From assembly GCA_027483535.1 (NCBI GenBank), contig JAIXUN010000002.1, positions 2,108,001 through 2,172,000 of the forward strand: 64,000 nt of DNA. The letters run 5' to 3'. Under the pieces are notes generated by a model. It searched no databases, was not told where the DNA came from, and saw only the letters and a list, made by a program, of their open reading frames with translations. The DNA comes from a bacterium (GTDB lineage: Bacteria > Armatimonadota > Fimbriimonadia > Fimbriimonadales > Fimbriimonadaceae). Position numbers and translations under genes: made by a program. Shown here piece after piece: positions 6,957 through 13,840 of the stretch. Position 1 is the stretch's first letter. Each line of letters begins with the position of its first letter.

Positions 6957-8940
6957 AGTTCGCGCCGTGCTTGCGGAACTGCAGACCGATCCCCAAGGAA
7001 TGCTTGCCCGGCTCGATTCCGGTTCCCTCGTAGACGTCGAAGAGCCAGTGCTTCTCCAGCACTTCTCCAGCACCCTTCTTGATTGCAGACTCCAATGCGG
7101 AGAACGGAACCGTCTTTTCGACCACCACCGCAAGATCTCTTCGAACCGCCGGGTTGCGACTGATCGACCGCTGATCGATCCGAGGCTGACCGCTTGCAAA
7201 GACCGATTCGAGGTTGATCTCGAATAGAACCGTCTCTGCAAGGAGATCCTCTTTGTCCGCCACCTCGGGGTGGATCTGACCGATGATCCCAACGGGTTCG
7301 CCGGCAAGAACAACCGATGCTTGTCGGGTTGGGTGGAATCGCTCGTCCAAGCTTGAAGGGACCGAAAGCTCCACCGCATGACCAAGCGCCAAGGTCACAA
7401 ACAACTCGTTGAGAGCCGTCTTCAAAGAGAAGAAATCGGCTGTAGGAACCGAGTCGCCCTTCCGATTGACCGGCCAGAGCGCACCGACCGAGAGTCCCGC
7501 CGCGTGGAGAACTTCCGAGGTCTCGGCCCCAGATCGAGAGAACACCTTGCCCACCTCGAAAAGGTGAAGATCACGCGATCCGTTGCGACGGGCCGCTTCA
7601 CCCAGGCAAGAAAGCAACGAGTTGCGAAGAACACAGTGCTCGGGAGAGGCTGGATTCCGAGGGGCGACTCTTTCGCCCGGAGCATCCAGCGCGCTGTAGT
7701 CGCGCAGCGAGTGAGCGATGATCTGGACGAACCCAGAACGAACGAGGGACTCTCGAACGAGATCGGCCTGACGATAAACACCCTTGCTTCCGCCGAGAGT
7801 CGTCGATCCTTCGGGAAGTCGTTCCGGAATGAGATCGAAGCCGTGCACTCGGCCGAGCTCTTCGACGAGGTCCTCTTCCCGAACGATGTCTGGTCTCCAA
7901 GAAGGAGGGGTTACGGTCAGTTCATTTTCACCTGAAACCGCCACGCTCATGCCCAGTCGCGAAAGATATTGCTCGGCTTGGGCGAGGGTGATCTCCATTC
8001 CCAGCAGCCGCGAGGCTTTCTGCACTCGGACCTTTACGGGCACCAAAACGGGTGGACGCGGGTAAAGGTCAAGGATGTTGGATATGCGTACGTCGGGTAC
8101 GGATTCCACCAGCAGTTCGCTGAATCGCCGTGTCGCGGCGACCACTCCCTCCGGATCGACGCTTCGCTCAAACCGATAGGAAGCTTCCGTGCTGAGTCCA
8201 AGCTGCTTGCGCGTCTTTCGAACGTTGAGGTTCAAGAAGTTTGCCGATTCCAAGAGTAGCCGAGTCGTGTTGTCGTTGACCTCAGTCTCCAGACCGCCCA
8301 TCACGCCCGGGACTCCGACAGGCTTGGCGGCGTCGCAGATCATCATCTGACCCGCAAGCTCGTGCTCTTCCCCGTTAAGGGTCGTGAGCTTCTCTCCGGG
8401 CTTTGCGTAGCGAACCACAATCCGACCCTCGCTCAGGAGGTCTCGATCAAAGGCGTGGAGCGGCTGACCAAGCTCCAACATAACGTAGTTGGTTAGGTCG
8501 ACCAGCAGCGAAATCGGTCGCATTCCGGCTTGGGTGAGCCGTTTTTGCATCCATTCCGGGGAGGCTAGGTTGCCGAGAGGTCGATCCGAATCCACCCCGC
8601 GAACCGCGAACCGTTTGCACTCTTCAGCCTCGACCGTTGCCGCGTTCGACTCTAATTGGAAATGCTCCGCTAACGTGGAATCGGCAAATCGGCTTGCGGC
8701 TCGGGTGTAGAGTGCCGTCGGCTTCGCCTCAAGGTCTTTCGCCAAAACCTCTCGGGACAGGCCAAAAACGCTGAGCCCGTCGCCGCGATTGGAGACAACC
8801 TTTATGTCGAGTACGGCATCGCCATCGACCTCTTCGATCCCTTCCAATTCAAACCCTGCCATGGTGAGCAGATCACCGATCTGCTCGGCATTCAGGTTCG
8901 TGTCCACGAAGTCTCGGAGCATTGCGTAAGGAAATTTCAT
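6880..8940 (-). CDS. pheT: Phenylalanyl-tRNA synthetase beta subunit, short form
   Basis: With PheS this forms the alpha2-beta2 enzyme that charges tRNA-Phe. At 686 residues it is about 110 shorter than the usual 790-800. The N-terminal B1 part (MKFPYAMLRDFV...AGFELEGIEEV) runs directly into the core B3 strand (LDIKVVSNRGDGLSVFG), so the EMAP/OB-fold tRNA-binding B2 domain normally between them is missing. The B3/B4, B5 and catalytic-like B6/B7 regions and the C-terminal FDX-ACB domain (SRNPAVRRDLAVVVE...) are present. It follows pheS by 39 bp in one operon and overlaps the convergent membrane gene by 77 bp. Confidence 0.95.
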   Translation of the reverse strand: MKFPYAMLRDFVDTNLNAEQIGDLLTMAGFELEGIEEVDGDAVLDIKVVSNRGDGLSVFGLSREVLAKDLEAKPTALYTRAASRFADSTLAEHFQLESNAATVEAEECKRFAVRGVDSDRPLGNLASPEWMQKRLTQAGMRPISLLVDLTNYVMLELGQPLHAFDRDLLSEGRIVVRYAKPGEKLTTLNGEEHELAGQMMICDAAKPVGVPGVMGGLETEVNDNTTRLLLESANFLNLNVRKTRKQLGLSTEASYRFERSVDPEGVVAATRRFSELLVESVPDVRISNILDLYPRPPVLVPVKVRVQKASRLLGMEITLAQAEQYLSRLGMSVAVSGENELTVTPPSWRPDIVREEDLVEELGRVHGFDLIPERLPEGSTTLGGSKGVYRQADLVRESLVRSGFVQIIAHSLRDYSALDAPGERVAPRNPASPEHCVLRNSLLSCLGEAARRNGSRDLHLFEVGKVFSRSGAETSEVLHAAGLSVGALWPVNRKGDSVPTADFFSLKTALNELFVTLALGHAVELSVPSSLDERFHPTRQASVVLAGEPVGIIGQIHPEVADKEDLLAETVLFEINLESVFASGQPRIDQRSISRNPAVRRDLAVVVEKTVPFSALESAIKKGAGEVLEKHWLFDVYEGTGIEPGKHSLGIGLQFRKHGANFTDEEANQVRDAIVAELVSLGATLR

Positions 8941-8979
8941 CGTTTCTGTTCCCTCTCTACCTCTGTCATCCCACCCGGT

Positions 8980-9987
8980 TTAGGCGACGGGTTCTCCTCG
9001 GAATTGCTCCAAGAACCGAAGGTCGTTCTCTAAGAAGTGGCGAAGGTCGTCGATGCCGTACGCCATCATTGGAATTCGGTCGACACCAAGTCCGAACGCG
9101 AATCCTGAATACCGTTCGGTATCGATGCCGTAAGCCTCAAGAATGTTGGGGTGAATCAGTCCCGCGCCTCCAAGTTCCACCCATCGACCGCCGAACAGCT
9201 TCGGGGTCGAGATGGCGTAGTCCACGCCGGGTTCGACAAACGGGAAGAAGTCAGGGCGGAAGCGAATCTTCACTTCGTCGCCGAACATCGCCCGCGCAAA
9301 AGCTCCAAGGGTTCCTTTGAGGTGGGCCATCGAAACGCCCTCGTCCACCATGAAGCAGTCCACCTGGTGGAAGGTGTGGCTATGGGTTCGATCGACCGCC
9401 TCGTTACGATAGGTTCGCCCGACAGTGAACATTCGCAACGGTGGCTTGGTGCTTTCAAACACGCGACCCTGGATGGCGGTGCACTGGGTCCGAAGAAGCC
9501 AGTTGTCGTCGATGTAGAAAGTGTCCTGATCGTCCATCGCGGGGTGATCGGGCGGATAGTTCAGCGCATCGAAGTTGTAGCGAAACTCTTCCAGTTCGGG
9601 ACTCTCTCGGTATTCAAATCCGAGTCCCCCAAGGGTGCGCTTCACCTTGTTCATCGTGGTCTGGAGCACGTGCTCGTACCCACCGCGCATCGGTCGACCG
9701 GGCATGGTTACATCGATCCGTTCGGCCTCAAACTGTGCCGCTCGCTCTTTAGACAGCAGAACCGATTCCCGTTCGGAGAGGGCAGCTTCTACGGCACCCT
9801 TCGCCCCGTTCACCGCCTGACCAAACGCTTTCTTGTCTCCCGGGTACTTGCCTATCTCGGCGAGTTTTCCGGAGATAAGCCCCTTGTTCCCCAAAAACTT
9901 GATTCGAGTCTCCTTCAAATCAGCGGTGGATGTCGCGGCGGCGACCTCCTCCAAAGCCTGCGACTGAAGCAACTGAATCTCTTCCAT
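8980..9987 (-). CDS. pheS: Phenylalanyl-tRNA synthetase alpha subunit
   Basis: The 335-residue catalytic subunit activates phenylalanine and transfers it to tRNA-Phe. It has the N-terminal coiled coil (residues 1-90), class II motif 2 (RTYRNEAVDRTHSHTFHQVD) and motif 3 (GLGVDRIPMMAYGIDDLR). The Phe pocket residues in WVELGGAGLIHP are in place. It is the first gene of the pheS-pheT operon. The 195 bp between this start and the SufT-like start at 10183 contain no gene I can support. Confidence 0.97.
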   Translation of the reverse strand: MEEIQLLQSQALEEVAAATSTADLKETRIKFLGNKGLISGKLAEIGKYPGDKKAFGQAVNGAKGAVEAALSERESVLLSKERAAQFEAERIDVTMPGRPMRGGYEHVLQTTMNKVKRTLGGLGFEYRESPELEEFRYNFDALNYPPDHPAMDDQDTFYIDDNWLLRTQCTAIQGRVFESTKPPLRMFTVGRTYRNEAVDRTHSHTFHQVDCFMVDEGVSMAHLKGTLGAFARAMFGDEVKIRFRPDFFPFVEPGVDYAISTPKLFGGRWVELGGAGLIHPNILEAYGIDTERYSGFAFGLGVDRIPMMAYGIDDLRHFLENDLRFLEQFRGEPVA

Positions 9988-10182
9988 AGTGGAACCCTAC
10001 AACCGCATAAAGGTACCCCGCGAGACTCAGATTTGAACCTGAAAGACCTTTGGAACGGTGGATGGTTTTCCCAGAATTCAACCGTTGCCATACTCCTTGC
10101 CGGTACAACGTAGGAACAGATGCCGTCAAGAATCGAATCTCAGGAGCGAGTCAAAACGGACGGGAATTCGGGAGGAATGCCA

Positions 10183-10503
10183 ATGAACACCATCGAACGG
10201 TCATTGCTAGAAGGAGAGATCATCGAATCTCTGCGCACTGTTTTCGACCCGGAGTTGCCCATCAACATCTACGATCTGGGTCTGATTTACGACATCCAGA
10301 TCGCAGACACCAAGGACGTTAAGGTGGTGATGACCCTTACCTCGCCCGCTTGTCCCGTTGCCGGGACCCTTCCGGGCGAGGTCGAGGGAGCGGTGCGATC
10401 GACTCCCGGGGTTGGAAACGTGTCCATTGAACTCACTTGGGATCCGCCGTTCACCATTGAAATGATGAGTGAGGAAGCTAAACTCATTCTTGGACTGGAC
10501 TAA
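10183..10503 (+). CDS. SufT/MIP18-type (DUF59) Fe-S assembly protein
   Basis: The 107-residue protein is a MIP18/DUF59 domain: FDPELPINIYDLGLIYDIQI, then TLTSPACPVAGTLP with the conserved reactive Cys at about 57, and the C-terminal WDPPFTIEMMSEEAK. Members such as SufT assist maturation of Fe-S proteins in the cytoplasm. I chose ATG at 10183 because GGAGGA stands 7 bp before it. It is followed after 6 bp by an Rrf2 regulator and then an A-type Fe-S carrier, so the three form a small Fe-S cluster operon. Confidence 0.9.
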   Translation: MNTIERSLLEGEIIESLRTVFDPELPINIYDLGLIYDIQIADTKDVKVVMTLTSPACPVAGTLPGEVEGAVRSTPGVGNVSIELTWDPPFTIEMMSEEAKLILGLD

Positions 10504-10509
10504 CCCGTC

Positions 10510-11004
10510 ATGAAGTTTTCCGCTCAAGAAGAGTACGGTCTACGCTGCCTCTTGCAGATCGCAAGGCGCGGTCCCAACGAGTCGATGACCATCCCGGAAA
10601 TCTCAAAGGCCGAGGGATTAACTCCTACCCACGTTGCGAAGCTTTTGATGATCCTGCGAAAAGAGGGATTCATTAGCAGCACCCGCGGACAATCGGGGGG
10701 ATACCAGTTGTCTCGCGACGCCGCTGAGATCGGGGTTGGAGATGTTTTGGCCGCTCTTGGTGGAAAGCTCTACGACGAAGAGTTCTGTCGGAGACACTCC
10801 GGAACGCTCGATATCTGCTCTCACGATGTGGAATGCTCCATCCGAAGCGTCTGGCAAATCGTTCAGGAAGCCATTGACTCCGTTCTTGGAAAACTAACCA
10901 TTGCCGATATGCTTCAGCAAGCAAAGGCCGTGAATGTTTCGTTTATGGCGGTCCCACCCAAACGTGGTTCTGGAGTTGCCGTGATCGATACGGAACGCGA
11001 GTGA
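10510..11004 (+). CDS. Rrf2/IscR-family transcriptional regulator
   Basis: This 164-residue regulator begins with the Rrf2 winged helix (MKFSAQEEYGLRCLLQIA..., recognition helix THVAKLLMILRKEGFI, wing TRGQSGGYQLSR). It carries three cysteines at about 93, 103 and 109, matching the cluster-ligand region of IscR-type members, so it could bind a 2Fe-2S cluster and sense cluster status. Placed between SufT-like and A-type carrier genes, it very likely controls this operon. The first cysteine interval is 9 residues instead of 5 as in IscR. Confidence 0.9.
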   Translation: MKFSAQEEYGLRCLLQIARRGPNESMTIPEISKAEGLTPTHVAKLLMILRKEGFISSTRGQSGGYQLSRDAAEIGVGDVLAALGGKLYDEEFCRRHSGTLDICSHDVECSIRSVWQIVQEAIDSVLGKLTIADMLQQAKAVNVSFMAVPPKRGSGVAVIDTERE

Positions 11005-11035
11005 CAATTAGCCGTAACCAATATTGGAACGCCTC

Positions 11036-11386
11036 ATGACGCAAACCGATTTTCCCGTTCAAATCACCGAATCTGCTCTCGCCCAGGTCAAGCGAATTGT
11101 CGCCAAAGATGGCCGAGAAGGCGTCTTTCTGCGCTTGGGTGTAAAGGGTGGCGGTTGCTCTGGATTCGAGTATTTGATGAAGCTCGACACCGAGTCGAAA
11201 GCCATCGACATGGTCATGGAGATCGACGGGATCACCGTTGTTTGCGATTCCAAGTCGGCAAAGTTTCTCGAAGGCAGCACGTTTGATTACACGGGCAACC
11301 TCATTGGCGGGGGCTTCCAGTTCAGCAACCCGAACGCGGCCCGGTCTTGCGGCTGCGGGACCTCGTTCACCCCGAAAGGGTTCTAA
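11036..11386 (+). CDS. A-type Fe-S carrier (HesB/IscA/SufA/ErpA family)
   Basis: The 116-residue protein is a Fe-S cluster carrier that delivers clusters to apo-enzymes. All three ligand cysteines are present: C41 in GGGCSGF and C105/C107 in RSCGCGTSF. ATG at 11036 gives the usual family length; a TTG 12 bp upstream is possible. It is the third gene of the Fe-S operon, 31 bp behind the Rrf2 regulator. Which family branch it belongs to (SufA, IscA or ErpA) cannot be told here. Confidence 0.93.
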   Translation: MTQTDFPVQITESALAQVKRIVAKDGREGVFLRLGVKGGGCSGFEYLMKLDTESKAIDMVMEIDGITVVCDSKSAKFLEGSTFDYTGNLIGGGFQFSNPNAARSCGCGTSFTPKGF

Positions 11387-11401
11387 ACAGAATCTGAGTC
11401 G

Positions 11402-11423
11402 GCGGGAGGACATCCCGGTTTTT
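11402..11423 (+). terminator. Weak intrinsic terminator candidate
   Basis: CGGGA (11403-11407) pairs with TCCCG (11413-11417) across five bases, followed by GTTTTT. The 5-bp stem is short, so it may end the Fe-S operon only partly. Confidence 0.35.
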
Positions 11424-11467
11424 CATCTCGCTGGGATGCCGAGGCGCGCTCTCGTTTCAACACAACG

Positions 11468-12379
11468 ATGGGAATCATCGGTGGCGCGCTTACGCCGCTC
11501 GCCTTATCCTCTAACGTCGTGACTTCTGCTCGAAAACGCGTTTACAGAATTGCTCACCTGACCGATATTCACGTTCAGCCGGAAAAGCAGGCCGCAACGG
11601 GGCTAGAACTCGCCCTTCAAAAAGCGCAAGAGACCACGCCGGACGCGATCTTCACCGGAGGAGACCTCATCATGGACGCCCTCGGTCAAGACAAAGATAG
11701 AGTTGCAGCCCAGTGGAAGATATTCAAAGACGTCACAAGGGCCAACCTTTCGGTACCGGTTGAACACTGCATCGGCAACCACGATGTGTGGGGTTGGAAC
11801 AACTGGTCGAAGTGGCAGAACGAAAGCAAATTCGGCAAAGTCTGGGCTCAAGAAGTGCTGGAACTCCCGAAGACCTATCGGACTCTGGACCGAGCAGGCT
11901 GGAAGGTCATTGTTCTCGACAGCACCCATCGAAAAGAGGGCAACGGCTATACCGCCAAACTCGATGAGGACCAATTCGCCTGGCTCTCGGACCAACTCAA
12001 AACTTCTGCGGGCAAGCCCATCTTGGTGGTCAGCCACATCCCGATCCTCGGCGTCTCGCCCTTCTTCGATGGAGACAACGAGAAGTCGGGCGATTGGCAA
12101 GTCCCGGGAGCTTGGATGCACATCGATGCTCGCCGAATCAAAGACCTGTTCAAACAACATTCCAACGTGAAGCTCTGCGTGAGCGGCCATATTCACCTTA
12201 TTGATAAGGTGGAGTATCTGGGAGTCCGTTACGAGTGCCTGGGAGCGGTGAGCGCGGGATGGTGGGGAGGCGACTATCAGGAGTGCACCTACGGTTTTTC
12301 ACTGATCGATCTGTACGATGATGGTTCCTCTGAAACGGCTTACATCCCGTACGGTTGGAACACTATTAAGGACGTTTAA
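11468..12379 (+). CDS. Calcineurin-like metallophosphoesterase
   Basis: The 303-residue protein has the ordered metallophosphoesterase motifs: HLTDIH at 30-35, TGGDL near 64, GNHD near 102, VVSHIP and SGHIH near 240. The two-metal centre hydrolyses phosphoesters; the substrate is unknown. The N-terminal 20 residues (MGIIGGALTPLALSS) look like the hydrophobic core of a signal peptide, but no Arg pair precedes it. The frame is closed upstream by the stop of the A-type carrier gene at 11386, and ATG 11468 is the only start, so the export signal may be truncated. Confidence 0.85.
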   Translation: MGIIGGALTPLALSSNVVTSARKRVYRIAHLTDIHVQPEKQAATGLELALQKAQETTPDAIFTGGDLIMDALGQDKDRVAAQWKIFKDVTRANLSVPVEHCIGNHDVWGWNNWSKWQNESKFGKVWAQEVLELPKTYRTLDRAGWKVIVLDSTHRKEGNGYTAKLDEDQFAWLSDQLKTSAGKPILVVSHIPILGVSPFFDGDNEKSGDWQVPGAWMHIDARRIKDLFKQHSNVKLCVSGHIHLIDKVEYLGVRYECLGAVSAGWWGGDYQECTYGFSLIDLYDDGSSETAYIPYGWNTIKDV

Positions 12380-12391
12380 TAATCCACAAGT

Positions 12392-12420
12392 AGAGTTACC
12401 GGGTTCGTCCTAGTAACTCT
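12392..12420 (+). terminator. Hairpin behind the phosphoesterase gene
   Basis: AGAGTTAC (12392-12399) pairs perfectly with GTAACTCT (12413-12420) across 13 bases. It lies 12 bp behind the stop, but there is no T-run, so termination is only possible, not shown. Confidence 0.35.
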
Positions 12421-12523
12421 ACGAAGTTCTTGTGAACTGTGTCCCCCTCGAGCAAAGTCCCTTCCAAACTAATCCCGTTGTCTTCCCAATAGGGGAGCAA
12501 AGGGTTTCGCGAAAGGACTTCTC

Positions 12524-13177
12524 ATGAACATTCGAATTATTGCTATTGGCGCTACCGTTTTGGCGGCGTCTGTTTCTAGCGCAATTGTGCCGATCTCCAC
12601 GCTTAAGAGCACCGGAGACTCCGTTGCTGCGGGTGCACAAGACACCAACTACACCATCGTTTCTGGTCCCCTGACCGGCGACGTAGATGTAGCTCACCCG
12701 GGCTTCTTCGCGCTCAACGGCGCATGGGTTGCTAACACCGCAACCGCCAAGTGGATCGCTCCGGCTTCTACGGTTCCGACCACCCCAGGTGCGATCACCT
12801 CGGCTCCCGCAGGCGACTACGTCTTCAAGACGACCTTCGACCTCACTGGTCTCGTCTCCTCCACGGCTCTTATCTCGGGTAAGTGGGCGAGTGACAATAC
12901 GGGTCTTGGCGTTTACCTCAACGGTAACCTCGTTCCCGGATCCGCAAACAATGTTGCCAACGCGTTTGCCGCCTTTAAGAACTTCACGATCAGTTCCGGA
13001 TTCGTGGACGGACTGAACACCCTCGAGTTTCACGTCCGAAACCTTTCCGGCACCAACGGAAACCCGACGGGTCTCATCGTTGACATGAGCGGAACCGCTC
13101 AACCCGTTCCGGAGCCCGCGACCATCGCCGCTCTCGGCGCAGGTTTGCTCGCTTTCCGACGACGCAACAAGAAGTAA
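12524..13177 (+). CDS. PEP-CTERM sorting-domain protein
   Basis: The 217-residue secreted protein has an N-terminal signal peptide (residues 1-20) and ends with a PEP-CTERM tail: VPEPATIAALGAGLLAF followed by RRRNKK, that is the VPEP motif, a hydrophobic helix and a basic cluster. Such tails are processed by exosortase and the proteins are linked to exopolysaccharide-rich envelopes. The body is a beta-rich, Gly/Thr/Asn-rich module. AAAGGA stands 6 bp before the ATG, and a strong terminator at 13199 makes it a single-gene unit. No exosortase gene is in the window. The 144 bp before it hold only the hairpin at 12392 and presumably its promoter. Confidence 0.9.
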   Translation: MNIRIIAIGATVLAASVSSAIVPISTLKSTGDSVAAGAQDTNYTIVSGPLTGDVDVAHPGFFALNGAWVANTATAKWIAPASTVPTTPGAITSAPAGDYVFKTTFDLTGLVSSTALISGKWASDNTGLGVYLNGNLVPGSANNVANAFAAFKNFTISSGFVDGLNTLEFHVRNLSGTNGNPTGLIVDMSGTAQPVPEPATIAALGAGLLAFRRRNKK

Positions 13178-13198
13178 GAGACTCCACTTACGAGACAA

Positions 13199-13235
13199 GG
13201 GATCGTGGATAAACCATCCACGATCCCTTTTTTTT
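13199..13235 (+). terminator. Strong intrinsic terminator
   Basis: A perfect 12-bp stem (GGGATCGTGGAT at 13199-13210 with 13216-13227) and a 5-base loop are followed by eight T. It terminates the PEP-CTERM gene and lies just behind the convergent gene that stops at 13240. Confidence 0.93.
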
Positions 13236-13239
13236 CTTA

Positions 13240-13740
13240 TCAATCTAGGAGTGCCGGAATACCCAGTATTTCTTTTGGGCATTTGAATCGAACATGCCAG
13301 TCCGACCATGCAACATCGGTAGGCCCAATAACGTGAGTGACTCGAACCCACTTTTTCTTGGAAGCATTCAATTTTAACAACCCGTAGATCGATGGACCAT
13401 CCATGTACTGGGCGTCTTCCTTTAACTTCGTCTTCTTAAGGTCAATCGGCTGATCCTTCAAATCTAAAAGGACCCCGGAGAGAAACGCCCAACCGTTTAA
13501 GACCGACAAACGGTCGACCTTGAACCGAACTTTGGCTCCAAGCTCCGTTTCGACCCCAGGCCGCAAAGTATCGAGAAGTTCCTTGCGCAATTTGCTGCCC
13601 GGTGCCGGAGTTGTAGGTTTCGGAGTTTTCTTCGCTTGCCCGCTCGACGCACCTTTGGACCCGGCCTGGGCCGTACCCACCGAAGCGGTTAATGCTCCGA
13701 AAAGAGCGACATAGGCAAGGGTTCGGAGCAGGTGCTTCAT
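13240..13740 (-). CDS. Secreted hypothetical protein
   Basis: The 166-residue protein starts at ATG 13740, preceded by GGAG at 7 bp spacing, and has a clear signal peptide (MKHLLRTLAYVALFGALTAS...AQA). The mature part opens with a Lys/Pro/Ser-rich linker and contains RFKVDRLSVLNGWAFLSG, then a C-terminal region with VGPTDVAWSDWHVRFKCP ending in GIPALLD. The general layout recalls small exported proteins with one beta domain. I do not recognise the family. It stands alone, divergent from the pullulanase gene. Confidence 0.75.
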   Translation of the reverse strand: MKHLLRTLAYVALFGALTASVGTAQAGSKGASSGQAKKTPKPTTPAPGSKLRKELLDTLRPGVETELGAKVRFKVDRLSVLNGWAFLSGVLLDLKDQPIDLKKTKLKEDAQYMDGPSIYGLLKLNASKKKWVRVTHVIGPTDVAWSDWHVRFKCPKEILGIPALLD

Positions 13741-13840
13741 TGCGTCTCCACCGTAGCACCCCCAACCAAAACCAACAAGCCCAACTCTCCAGAAAAGGGA
13801 AAAGGGTTGGACATTCGGAAGAAGTGAGGCAAAATAAGGC

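Noticed and set aside
10020-10105. tRNA-like stretch on the minus strand (T-arm-like GGTTCAAATCTGAG and an AACGGT/ACCGTT stem)
   Set aside because: The candidate T-loop would be 8 bases, and the 5' acceptor partner of the 3' end is absent, so no cloverleaf forms. It may be a degraded tRNA but I cannot support it.
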